Shown: positions 23,201 through 31,539, counted from the first letter of the stretch. The stretch: DNA of 32,500 nt from Tubiluchus corallicola (GCA_030141605.1 JAQGDQ010000194.1:126001-158500), one strand, 5' to 3'. A program made the numbers and translations. The notes: a model not told the origin generated them from the letters alone.

Positions 23201-26200
23201 GAAACAGGTACACCATTGACGAAGTATTCGTATGTTTTCTACTTTGCTCAGTTACTACACGGAATAGGTGTAACTCCGGCTATTGTTCTTGGCATTACGT
23301 TTATAGATCAAAGTGTGTCTGCCAAGGTATCGGCACACTATTTAGGTAAGATTTCACAATACAAGATTAAAATCTATAGCCCATCCACACGGTTATTCAA
23401 AACACTGGCAGTGTCGAGTTTCTCAGTGTTGAAGGATCGTGTGAACGTCGAGAATAACAGTGAAATTTGAATGTAACACAAGTTTGATGATATCAAACTG
23501 CTCTTAATTTTTGACAGTGTCAGCCACCGTTCTTGAAAAGAACAGCCAATAATAATGCGCGCTGATGACGCAGCTAAAAAGGTCATGTTTCTGTTAAAAA
23601 CAAAGAAGTATTAATAAAAAGCCACTGTATATATTTTGTAAAAGCACGAGTGCAGCAATTTCTATGAGTGACTTTACGCAAGCTTTATAGGTTTTGTAGA
23701 GGGTAGTCTTTGTAGAGAGTTACATGAACTTGCGCTCGAAATGTGACGTCTAACGTGCAAAAGCGCAATCTATGTTGCTTTGTCAACTTACTCTTAATTT
23801 CTAGATATTGGTGAAAATTTGCCCAGTAAACGAACGAATTTGGTGTTGTCCTAATATAGTTTAAAAATTCATATGCGCTTCTGATTTTTAATTTCCGAAA
23901 TATTTGATTTTGACTTCTTGCTTCATTTCTTCGCTGAAGTTTTTTTCTTTGTTTCGCTTTCCCCTTGTAGCATATGCTAAAACGAAGCTCGTTTTCATAC
24001 AAACCGCTTTCGCGCTATTTCAGAAATGAAGCAAAGTTACAGATTACCCTTTCAAAAATAATTATGTGTAGAGTGACAGTCAGAAAAACTGATCGTGTGG
24101 ACAGAGTTCAGTGAAAACTGATCGTCTGGACAGAGTTCAGTGAAAACTGATCGTGTGGACAGAGTTCAGTGAAAACTGATCGTGTGGACAAAGTTCAGTG
24201 AAAACTGATCGTGTGGACAAAGTTCAGTGAAAACTGATCGTGTGGACAAAGTTCAGTGAAAACTGATCGTCTGGACAAAGTTCAGTGAAAACTTAATGTG
24301 TGGACAAAGTTCAGTGAAAACTGATCGCGTGGACAAAGTTCAGTGAAAACTGATCGGGTGGACAAAGTTCAGTGAAAACTGATCGTGTGGACAAAGTTCA
24401 GTGAAAACTGATCGTGTGGACAAAGTTCAATGAAAACTGAATGTGTGGACAAAGTTCAGTGAAAACTGATCGCGTGGACAAAGTTCAGTGAAAACTGATC
24501 GTGTGGACAAAGTTCAGTGAAAACTGAATGTGTGGACAAAGTTCAGTGAAAACTGATCGTGTGGACAAAGTTCAGTGAAAACTGATCGTGTGGACAAAGT
24601 TCAATGAAAACTGAATGTGTGAACAAAGTTCAGTGAAAACTGATCGTGTGGACAAAGTTCAGTGAAAACTGATCGTGTGGACAAAGTTCAGTGAAAACTG
24701 ATCGTGTGGACAAAGTTCAGTGAAAACTGATCGTGTGGACAAAGTTCAGTGAAAACTGATCGTCTGGACAGAGTTCAATGAAAACTGAATGTGTGGACAA
24801 AGTTCAGTGAAAAGTGATCGTCTGGACAAAGTTCAGTGAAAACTGATCGTGTGGACAAAGTTCAGTGAAAAGTGATCGTCTGGACAAAGTTCAGTGAAAA
24901 CTGATCGTGTGGACAAAGTTCAGTGAAAACTGATCGTGTGGACAAAGTTCAGTGAAAACTGATCGTGTGGACAGAGTTCAGTGAAAACTGATTGTGTGGA
25001 CAGAGTTCAGTGAATGTCATTGTTTGGGATGTCAGTCTTTTGATGAATCTCATTCTTCTGAAGGACCGTATAGACTAGGCATGATAAACCCTGAATAGCT
25101 AGCCATAAAGATTACAAAACCAAGAAATCTGCCAGAGTAGGGAAACAATTGCTTATAAATGCACCTTACTCGCAAGATATAAAACTGCATAAACAGATAT
25201 TGAGTTGTTTATTACTAATCACTGTATATGCTGGCTTGTTTTAATCCTACATTAATTTTTTTCATGTAGGAATTTTTTTCACTATGGCAGTCATAGGACC
25301 TGCTATAGGGTACTTTGTTGGTGGAGTACTTCTAGGTATTCCAGGTGACATGGGGAAGGCAGGATTCGTCAAGTAAGTTTTATAGTAGGTTGATTATGTG
25401 ATAATTTCATAAACTCATACTGTTTTCAAAATAAGCAATTATTTGTTCAGTTATAACGTCCGCTATATAGCAAACTACAAACCAAATGCTAAACATTGAC
25501 TAGATTTATCATTTTTCCTTTGAGATACATTAAGTATTTGCAAAAACAAAGTTACTTTTCGAAGTTAATTATTTTACCGTACATATATGTAGATCTGAAC
25601 TAACTCCAAGGGACCCGAGATGGTATGGAGCTTGGTGGATTGGTCCAATGGTTGGAGGATCAATAGCAGTTTTGTCTGCAATACCTATGCTTGCTTTCCC
25701 CAAACACCTAAAAGGTAAAGGAAATGAAAGATGAGTATAGTAATGGCACTGTCCATAACATTTTTGTTAGTCTATAAAAAGAGCGCCAGTTTCTAGACAG
25801 AAATTTGGGTTTCTCATCCCTTAGCATTTAGAACCAAATATATCCAAGGACTATACAACACAAACATAATGATTGTTCGACAGATAATGATTGAAGAATT
25901 TTTATTCATATTTTTGCAAATTTATATTTTCTTGCAGCGATGTTATAGTGATGCTCGATCTTTTGCGTATTTTCAGGGTCTCATGAACGTCGTGCTAAAG
26001 ACTTGCACGAGGTCCATTCTACTGCGCAAGACAATGATGTGATGCAACCAGATTTTGGAAGCAGCATGAAACATTTGCCTCACTCATTGAAACGGTTACT
26101 GCTGAATCCTACTTATGTACTGGTTGTGATTGCAGATGCCCTGGAGGCATTCATGGTGGCAGGGTTCGTCACTTTCGTGCCCAAGTATTTCGAAAATCAG

Positions 26201-29200
26201 TTTAACTGGAGCGCAAGAACGGCAGCGTTTGCATCTGGTATATGAAATGATATGAACATTTAACTTTGATTTAGTTGGTTTATTGTTTGCGTCGTACGAC
26301 AAGCACAGTGACTACTTTAACAAAAAATAGTCGTTCATATAAAGGCTCCAAAGCAAAGGCTACAAACTTTGAAAAAATTCACTTTTATTGGGACTCGAAC
26401 CTAAGACTTTCTGCTCTTGTAGAGTAAAATCAGTTTAGTTCTACTCTAGACGCTTGACTGCGGTTGTGATTTAACTCTGTTTTTGGACTTCTGTTTTTTC
26501 ATGCAAGTCTTACAAATCTCTTGCTTGCCAAACAGTGGAAAAAGCGAATGGACTCAGCAGATTTGATGAGCTATGCCACTGTGACATCGACATTTCACTC
26601 TTGGCACTAGACTTTACGAAATGCTACTGTTGGCCTTCACATTTCGCTCAAAATTTTTATTCCAAGGTTAAGCATACAGAACTTGAACATACATAAGTCT
26701 ACCATATTTAATAACCTGTATTTTTTACATTATAGCTTTTGGGCCAGGTATCGGTGAGAAAAAAGGACTAAAATTTACATTCAGGTCGTCAATGCGAGAA
26801 ACTGGAAAATTGGTTCTGTTTTTCTCTTCCTGGTTGGGAATTTCTTCAACACGACTTGTGTTCAAATGAAAACCCTAAACAAAATACGTAGTCTGCTTTG
26901 ACAACCGATGCGAAGAAATCTGCAGTTGAGTTTTACCCACCCTCATCACAATAAGAAAGAAAGTCCAGGCTACCCTTCGGTATCATAGGATGAGAATAAG
27001 TCAACCGCTGACCATTATTCCTCCTGTTGTCTTTGTTCCTCCTCATGTAGTATCAAAACTAAGCAGACAGTCACAGACCAGACCAGACCAGACTAAGCCC
27101 GAGCTAGATCAACAACTAGAAGAGAAAGAAACTGACTCAGCCTAATATTTTAACCACATTAAGCCCGTGTCAATTATCCACGCACAATCATGTTCAAAGT
27201 TAGCCTGTCGCATAATCATTCTTTGTTACATATTGCTGCATTGGTACATAATGCGCTTTCTGTTACGTAATGAACCTTAACAGCGAGTAAGTAGCCTGGC
27301 CAGGGTTGGTGACGTTTGTAATAGTTTTTTTGAAACCGTAGCGTTTATTTGTGCAGATAACACAATCAGCCTTACCCTAAAAAACGCAATTGCTTAAACC
27401 GCTGTTGTGAGGTGAATATTATGTAAAACAGTAATTTATTTATATCCCATCTTAGAATGCTAGACTGTCTTTTTGATGTGTGGGTAATATGGGCAAATGA
27501 CGAAACGGTCCATGGCTGTCGCTTGTGAGTTAGTTGATTTTCAATTCAACAACAATTTTTCAGGAACGGTTACTATAGTAGCAGGAGCAACGGGCACCGT
27601 AGCCGGGGGTTGGATAATAAAAAGATGGAACATGAAATTACCAGCAATTTTGAAATTGACAGTCGTTGCCATTGCCGTGTCGTTGATTAGTGGTTTTGGT
27701 CTAGCATTGCGTTGTCCTAATGCTGCATTTGCAGGGGTGACTCTTCCTTACGGCAGCAATGAGTAAGTCAAATATAGAGCTTAGCTTTTTCTATTAGCTG
27801 GAGAAGTCCCAGACTATACAGATCCACATACATGTCATACATACTGTACGTTTTTAGTTTCACGATTTATTCTATATATGCACGATACGATTTTTTTAAT
27901 AAATTACACTATATATATTACAGTAGTAGAACTGACGCAGTTCATGAAACTATTAGCATCACACATGAGTGCAATGAAAGGTGCAATTGTTCGGAAGTTG
28001 TATATCAACCTGTGTGTGGTATTGATGACGTCATGTATTTCTCTCCATGTCATGCGGGATGTAGTATTCCAAGTGAAAAAGATGTGAGTAAATTGTTACA
28101 GATAATTCACTTAAGAGTAAGGCATATGCATGCCTGCAGAATTATAATTTTGCCACGTCTGAATGATGCAAATTCCCTTTTAAGTTAAGAGTGGTAGACT
28201 TATTGATCGCTTCATTTACACAAAAGGCTGTTACAGCGCAATTGATGATTGAATATCTCTGGACTTAGGGGAGTTGCTATTTTAACACTTGTTGTTTGCT
28301 TTTTGCATTGCAGTTTGTGTTTGCAGGAATACTGCAAGATCACACAACACGCACGCACGCACGCATGTTACGAAGGCAGATTTTGACTAACCCTCTAATG
28401 TTAGTAATGGGTATGGTTGAGAAGCCCAGAAGCCCAGTATATATATACTTCGACACAGTCATTAAGAAGTATTGCTAATTCTTTTCTATATATTTTCATA
28501 TATTTTCATGTTTCGCAGCCTTGCTCCTGTATTGAGTTTAGGGTGAGGCAGGTGAATACAACAAAAAGCTGGTATGACGAAGGAAGATGCTCATCTAGGT
28601 GCAAAGTTGTCATCCCATTCATGGTCATGTTCTGCATTACCGTCTTCTCTAGTTTATTAGCTGGTATACCTACACAGGCAGCTCTACTCAGGTAAGACAT
28701 TATTATAATGTCGAGCTTCGTAACATTGAAGAATGAAATTACGAAGCTTTATAATTAGTTCGTTATATTTCTGCACACCACAGCATACTACATTCGAGTA
28801 AAAGAAAAAAAGAGGAGCAGGAATATCTTTAAACAATAAACAATGCTCTTTTTCATGTATACCTTATAACATAATCACTATTTAAGTAAAATAAGGAGGA
28901 TCATTAATGAATCACAGAGTTGTACAGCACAGAAAAAACGTAATAGAAAACAAAAAGAAGTGAAAACATACACACTACTTTCGTTTGTACTTAGACATGA
29001 AAAAAATTAGAGCTGTTGTCGCAAACAGTTGATTATATTTATTTAACTTTCTTTCAGTTGAAGACATGATTCGAATTTTTCAGATGTGTTCCGTTTTCGC
29101 AACGACCATTGGCAGTAGGCATCCAGTGGCTTCTTTTGCGTTTATTGGGAACTGTACCAGGTCCTATTGTGCTGGGACACACTATAGACATTACTTGCTT

Positions 29201-31076
29201 ATTGTGGAAAAATAAATGTGGTGAACCAGCTTCTTGTCTGCAGTACGACAATCCAACAATGAGCTTATATTTCATGTTGCTACGCTCAGTGTTGAAGGCA
29301 AGCATGCACATTTCTTTTTTTAATTAACCAGGTCTTCTATGTCAGTCAATCAGTTAGTCAGTCAGTCAGTCAGTCAGTCAGTCAGTCAGTCAGTCAGTCA
29401 GTCAGTCAGTCAGTCAGTCAGTCAGTCAGTCAGTCAGTCAGTCAGTCAGTCAGTCAGTCAGTCAGTCAGTCAGTCAGTCATGTTTTTAGTTATGAAGGTA
29501 CGCTTAGTGCAAATGGGCAACTTTCGTTGAACAATATATACTGCTAAACAGTGCTATGTGGTTTATATACTGTATCTTCTCAATAAAGTATCAGAGATTA
29601 GTTGTTTAAAATTAATAAAACTGGATCATTAATAAACAGGCGTCTTAAGTCATACGGTAGTAATAATAGTGCGTGTGAACAATTCCGTTTTTTTAACCGA
29701 GCATTACGAGATCATTCGCGTGCCACGGATTTGGTCGTGTGTCAAACTAACAGCATCAAATGTAGATAAAGAATCATACAATAATTCCGTATTATAGATA
29801 TTGCATTAGAATAGTTTTGTGAAGTTAGAATATGAAAATCACACTCTTGCAACTTCCTACCTACATGAAATATGTTACGCTTTTTGACCCGTGCTTACAT
29901 GACAGTTACGTAACAGATCCTAATCATGTTCGATGGTCATAGCGAAACCAGACCCTGGCTCATTATCAAGGCTATGCCTTTGAAGTGGCAGAGGTATTTT
30001 AGCTCTGTTCGGTTGAGAATACGTCTTCCGTCCACGAGGGAAACAGCCAGAATCAGTACGGCGAATGAAGCCGCCAAAACAATCGAAGCTGTTCAACTAT
30101 CAATTAACTGATCAGTTTCAGCGCCATTCTTAACGTTGATCGCCAAGCGTGGCGCCCTAAAGAAAAAGCCTAGGCCTTGGGAAATTAGGCGTATTGCCAT
30201 GTTTGCGAAAATATTTAGGATTTAGTAATAACGTGCGGCAAACGTAGAATCACTTTAAAGTCACGATCATTTCACGCTTGGAGTTTCCATTCTGAACGCT
30301 CGTTTTTCCATCAGTGACTTCGTTTGTCGACTACAAAAAAGCAGCGCACTGTTAATTTCAGTCACACAGTATAAAAGGTTTGTATAAAAAATTGGATTTT
30401 GCATGAGCATTAGGTAAGCTGTAGAAGTCTGAATTAGTTTAAGCGACACGGGCTTAGGAAAGCTACGATGCGTTTACGAAGAGTTACGTAATTACGTAAT
30501 ATGAATAATTACGTAATATTCAAGTGAATGGCGGCTACCGTCGCGCGTGAAAATTTAAATACGGCGGTAGTATAAATTAACTTCATGCTTCATAGGCAGT
30601 TTTTGCAAACTTCTTTGTTATGTTTTTCTAAGTTTAAGTGAAACAGTAAACTAAAGTGGTTTGTCCATTCCTATAACCATTATATATCTTTTATAATATC
30701 TTTTACAATGTCTATATGTTTCATTCTTGCTACACAAATTAACTAGATCAGTCCACATTGCCGTCTCTCTTCTCATTTTTTCCTGTTTACATTAAATGCT
30801 CAAAAAGTAATCATAAAAAGCAAAGTGAGCTTATTTGAATTTATTTTTGTTCAATTGAAAATGAACTGTCTAATATTCACATTTACAAACTTATGTTTTC
30901 AGCTGGCTGCGCTAGTCTGTATTGTGTGTGCTTTGATATTGTATAAAGCACCATCCAGTTCTACCTCACAATCCGGGGAAACTGAACTTGTGTCTGATGA
31001 GGCACCAGAACTGATCGGGAAAATGAATCCTGCATTGAAAGGAATCGACAGCAACTCAAACGCCACGCCTATGTAA
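17070..31076 (+). CDS. SLCO: Solute carrier organic anion transporter (SLCO/OATP), complete, 12 coding exons
   Basis: Exons 17070-17207, 17324-17486, 21345-21515, 23175-23345, 25270-25372, 25593-25714, 25977-26237, 27564-27762, 27924-28083, 28519-28691, 29084-29297 and 30903-31076 join with matching phases to 2049 bp, i.e. 682 residues, within the usual 640-720 for OATPs. OATPs are sodium-independent plasma-membrane carriers of bile acids, steroid and thyroid hormone conjugates, eicosanoids and drugs. Visible: N-terminal [14 protein letters not shown]1 block [18 protein letters not shown] at the TM2 start, GHKPRW loop (about 112-117), the OATP signature as [11 protein letters not shown] (256-266), and a Kazal-like loop with ten cysteines (459, 463, 465, 474, 485, 489, 498, 500, 520, 524) between TM9 and TM10. 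Twelve membrane segments can be placed. The signature has Tyr where Ile/Val is usual. Substrate and subfamily cannot be read from sequence. Confidence 0.93.
17324..17486 (+). CDS. SLCO: SLCO exon 2: TM1 and first extracellular loop
   Basis: The acceptor is TACTTTCCAG; the donor is ATAG|GTAAAC, leaving in phase 1. It encodes FNKPKWMLV, the highly conserved [11 protein letters not shown] of TM1, then [24 protein letters not shown]. This is one of the most diagnostic OATP segments. Confidence 0.93.
17487..17925 (+). other. SLCO intron 2, unique 5' part
   Basis: About 440 bp before the LINE tail. A GC-richer patch near 17760-17880 is of unknown nature. The rest is AT-rich. Confidence 0.4.
17922..20190 (-). 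mobile_element. Decayed LINE on the minus strand in SLCO intron 2
   Basis: Read on the minus strand, ordered reverse-transcriptase motifs appear across shifted frames: [10 protein letters not shown] and NYRG (19614-20024), GSIDQILAL (about 19500-19540), motif A as [14 protein letters not shown] (about 19417-19458), catalytic FMDD (19062-19340), [10 protein letters not shown] (18901-19119), LYGVETW (18624-18884), and a C-terminal Cys/His stretch with VLQDEEHVV (about 18250-18310). The 3' end carries an AATAAA and a run of ACT/ATT triplets (17922-17955), a known kind of LINE tail. Several frameshifts and stops show that it is dead. It is probably a CR1/L2/Jockey-type element. It lies antisense to the host gene. 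Confidence 0.85.
18120..20167 (-). pseudogene. LINE reverse transcriptase pseudogene
   Basis: Fragments at 19949-20167, 19614-20024, 19062-19340, 18901-19119, 18624-18884 and 18355-18606 are consecutive parts of one broken ORF2. The catalytic box reads FMDD, where YADD or FADD is usual. The endonuclease portion is not recognisable upstream, so the copy was probably also 5'-truncated. Confidence 0.82.
20380..20910 (+). mobile_element. Plus-strand LINE 3' end (C-terminus plus 3' UTR) in SLCO intron 2
   Basis: Frame [18 protein letters not shown], then [20 protein letters not shown] (about 20425-20560), matches the well-known C-terminus of CR1/Jockey-like ORF2 proteins (R-G-H-x-x-K-L ... R-x-x-F-S-x-R-V-x-x-x-W-N). 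A frame shift near 20590 continues as [11 protein letters not shown] to a stop near 20650. The 3' UTR holds an inverted repeat (ATCAGC at 20828-20833, GCTGAT at 20852-20857) around GCGCATGCGC, and AATAAA at 20897-20902. It is in opposite orientation to, and separate from, the neighbouring minus-strand LINE. Confidence 0.72.
20819..20860 (+). other. Hairpin in a LINE 3' UTR
   Basis: ATCAGC and GCTGAT enclose the self-complementary GCGCATGCGC, which also resembles an NRF1 site. In LINEs such 3' stem-loops can be recognised by the element's reverse transcriptase; that role is inferred here. Confidence 0.45.
20962..21237 (-). pseudogene. Coiled-coil ORF, possible LINE ORF1 fragment
   Basis: Ninety-one codons starting at an ATG (21235-21237). 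The sequence shows heptad-like hydrophobic spacing ([20 protein letters not shown]) followed by charged residues, typical of coiled coils in LINE ORF1 proteins. It lies just before SLCO exon 3 on the opposite strand and among LINE debris. A chance open frame cannot be excluded. Confidence 0.4.
21345..21515 (+). CDS. SLCO: SLCO exon 3: TM2 and TM3
   Basis: The acceptor is ATATTTCAG; the first two bases complete an alanine codon (YDI-A). It encodes TM2, the [14 protein letters not shown] cytoplasmic loop and TM3 to NTCG. The donor is GGAA|GTAAGT, phase 1. Confidence 0.92.
21516..23174 (+). other. SLCO intron 3
   Basis: 1659 bp, AT-rich. I recognise no element in it. Short open frames on both strands lack features. 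Confidence 0.6.
23175..23345 (+). CDS. SLCO: SLCO exon 4: extracellular loop 2 and TM4
   Basis: Phase 1 in and out. It encodes an acidic loop with a cysteine ([11 protein letters not shown]), then [20 protein letters not shown], the conserved Q-x-L-x-G-x-G of TM4, and a FIDQSV loop. The donor is TTTAG|GTAAG. Confidence 0.92.
23346..24084 (+). other. SLCO intron 4, part before the minisatellite
   Basis: About 740 bp with no recognisable element; the frame at 23685-24002 on the minus strand lacks features and is not supported. Confidence 0.5.
24085..25016 (+). repeat. 29-bp minisatellite, about 32 copies, in SLCO intron 4
   Basis: Units of 29 bp (GATCGTGTGGACAAAGTTCA, then GTGAAAACT) are tandem and very similar. 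Variants include GTCTGG for GTGTGG, ACAGAG for ACAAAG, GAATG for GATCG, GCG or GGG for GTG, and TTCAATG for TTCAGTG. TTCAATG followed by GAATG recurs at 24427, 24601 and 24775, exactly 174 bp (six units) apart, showing duplication of six-unit blocks. ACAGAG units sit mainly at both ends. Frequent TGA triplets mean it is not coding. Confidence 0.96.
25270..25372 (+). CDS. SLCO: SLCO exon 5: TM5
   Basis: The acceptor is TTTCATGTAG. It encodes [17 protein letters not shown], matching the OATP TM5 pattern Gly-Pro-Ala-x-Gly. It leaves in phase 2 at AA|GTAAGT; the split lysine is completed in exon 6. Confidence 0.92.
25593..25714 (+). CDS. SLCO: SLCO exon 6: OATP signature and TM6
   Basis: It encodes [11 protein letters not shown], the family signature at the extracellular edge of TM6, followed by TM6 and FPKHLKG. 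The donor is AAAG|GTAAAG, phase 1. The signature residue after Trp is Tyr, whereas Ile or Val is usual. Confidence 0.94.
25977..26237 (+). CDS. SLCO: SLCO exon 7: central cytoplasmic loop, TM7, start of TM8
   Basis: The acceptor is GTATTTTCAG. A charged loop ([19 protein letters not shown]) precedes [10 protein letters not shown] and TM7; [13 protein letters not shown] matches the conserved Thr-Phe-x-Pro-Lys-Tyr motif. The donor is TCTG|GTATAT, phase 1. Confidence 0.92.
26385..26465 (-). repeat. tRNA-like SINE candidate in SLCO intron 7
   Basis: On the minus strand, GGTTCGAGTCC (B box, complement of 26391-26401) lies 59 bp after an A-box-like CAGTCAAGCGT (complement of 26450-26460). TTAGG-TTCGAGT-CCCAA forms a T-arm-like hairpin with four of five pairs. 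Between the boxes AGAGTA and TACTCT can pair. The A-B distance is longer than in a simple tRNA, as in long-arm tRNAs or diverged SINE heads. Confidence 0.42.
26740..27563 (+). other. SLCO intron 7, 3' part of unknown nature
   Basis: Interval 26750-27150 is GC-richer than most introns here and contains an open + frame ending in a Gln/Glu-rich stretch near 27145, with tandem AGACC units at 27074-27094. No domain is recognisable. It may be decayed transposon DNA. Confidence 0.3.
27564..27762 (+). CDS. SLCO: SLCO exon 8: TM8 and TM9
   Basis: The acceptor is AATTTTTCAG. It encodes the Gly-rich TM8 with [14 protein letters not shown]9, and the loop start [10 protein letters not shown], which matches the family's Ala-Gly-Val-Thr-x-Pro-Tyr-Gly. 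It leaves in phase 2 (GA|GTAAGT). Confidence 0.92.
27924..28083 (+). CDS. SLCO: SLCO exon 9: first half of the Kazal-like loop
   Basis: It encodes [18 protein letters not shown] and YFSPCHAGC, six cysteines in the OATP extracellular loop pattern. It enters by completing an Asp codon and leaves in phase 0 at GAT|GTGAGT. Confidence 0.92.
28519..28691 (+). CDS. SLCO: SLCO exon 10: rest of the cysteine loop and TM10
   Basis: The acceptor is ATGTTTCGCAG. PCSCI and GRCSSRC supply four more cysteines, making ten for the loop, so no exon appears to be missing between 28083 and 28519. TM10 follows, ending in IPTQAALLR. The donor is CTCAG|GTAAGA. Confidence 0.9.
29084..29297 (+). CDS. SLCO: SLCO exon 11: TM11 and start of TM12
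   Basis: The acceptor is GAATTTTTCAG. It encodes [20 protein letters not shown] and [12 protein letters not shown], both strongly conserved in OATPs, then a loop with two Cys pairs and [11 protein letters not shown]. The best donor is the GC site AAG|GCAAGC after 29297. An in-phase GT after 29288 is a poor match and would remove VLK. Confidence 0.88.
29356..29480 (+). repeat. (GTCA)n microsatellite in SLCO intron 11
   Basis: About 31 perfect GTCA units, preceded by an imperfect start from 29341. The array begins some 45-60 bp inside the intron. The Ser/Val/Gln frame over it is an artefact of the repeat. Confidence 0.97.
30484..30516 (+). promoter_or_regulatory. Cluster of three TTACGTAA palindromes
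   Basis: TTACGTAA occurs at 30484-30491, 30492-30499 and 30509-30516, the last two inside a 17-bp tandem duplication. A fourth copy lies at 29906-29913. TTACGTAA is the known consensus of PAR-bZIP/C/EBP-family factors. Binding here is inference. Confidence 0.4.
30903..31076 (+). CDS. SLCO: SLCO exon 12: TM12 and C-terminal tail
   Basis: The acceptor is TTATGTTTTCAG. It encodes the rest of TM12 ([15 protein letters not shown]) and a Ser/Glu-rich cytoplasmic tail of about 40 residues ending in NATPM before TAA. The last residues do not match a classical PDZ-binding motif. Confidence 0.9.
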   Translation: MAALVCIVCALILYKAPSSSTSQSGETELVSDEAPELIGKMNPALKGIDSNSNATPM

Positions 31077-31092
31077 AATCTAGCGTTTGTAA

Positions 31093-31098
31093 AATAAA
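31093..31098 (+). terminator. First SLCO poly(A) signal
   Basis: AATAAA 16 bases after the SLCO stop codon. A second AATAAA lies at 31534-31539, which would give a 3' UTR of about 480 bases. The first is unusually close to the stop. Confidence 0.5.
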
Positions 31099-31259
31099 GG
31101 GAGTTCAGTTATTACCGGTTTGTAGATAGTATCCATGATAATAATAATAATAATTATTATTATGTATTTAAGTGTTGTTATCTACTTTACTGTGTCTTTT
31201 GAAGCTGTCTTTTCTTCTTAAATTAATTATTTGGGCTGTTTCCGCTCTGACTAGAAGCA

Positions 31260-31385
31260 GCGCCTATAATGTCACAATTCCTGTGATTGGCAAATATGTT
31301 CAGTATCACGTGTTGGGATTACTGTGATGGCCTATTCGCAGTCAGTATGTCAGCCATGCGTTTACGTTAGTTGGAGGTAAAAATA
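31260..31385 (+). promoter_or_regulatory. Promoter-like stretch downstream of SLCO
   Basis: ATTGG (reverse CCAAT, 31286-31290) and a CACGTG E-box (31307-31312) sit 16 bp apart in a locally GC-richer patch, followed by a possible splice donor TTGGAG|GTAAAA near 31378. This could be the start of a gene that continues to the right, or simply part of the SLCO 3' UTR. Confidence 0.3.
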
Positions 31386-31539
31386 GCCTTTATGTTACAC
31401 TGTGCTTCTGTGTTTCTTATATCTGTTGAAGTTCAAAGCAACGTGTCGTGTAGTTTAAGTTTATCATTCTGCGGACTGTCATAGTGAAGCTACGACTATT
31501 GATTTGACTTGTATACGTTGTACGTTTACTTTAAATAAA

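Larger units (their letters stand above)
29298..30902 (+). other. SLCO intron 11, non-canonical GC-AG
   Basis: 1605 bp bounded by AAG|GCAAGC and TTTTCAG|CTG. It keeps phase 0 and yields an uninterrupted TM12 ([16 protein letters not shown]). Besides the GTCA array it holds a GC-richer frame of unknown origin (29926-30111) and clustered TTACGTAA palindromes. Confidence 0.75.

Noticed and set aside
23685-24002. 105-codon open frame on the minus strand in intron 4
   Set aside because: No recognisable domain or LINE motif, and no support from splice sites.
24085-25016. CRISPR-like array (regular 29-bp repeats)
   Set aside because: Units are contiguous with no unique spacers, and the locus is in an animal intron; it is a minisatellite.
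26738-26765. Possible extra SLCO exon reading AFGPGIG after a TTACATTATAG acceptor
   Set aside because: Exons 7 and 8 already join in phase with continuous TM8; the candidate has no good donor and would break the conserved order.
28315-28400. Possible exon between SLCO exons 9 and 10
   Set aside because: The candidate after TTTGCAG lacks a donor before a stop, and the ten-cysteine loop is complete without it.
29339-29530. Ser/Val/Gln repeat protein
   Set aside because: Translation of the (GTCA)n microsatellite inside SLCO intron 11.
29926-30111. 61-codon GC-richer frame, considered as a transposase fragment
   Set aside because: Composition is suggestive but no transposase motif is present, and no terminal repeats were found.
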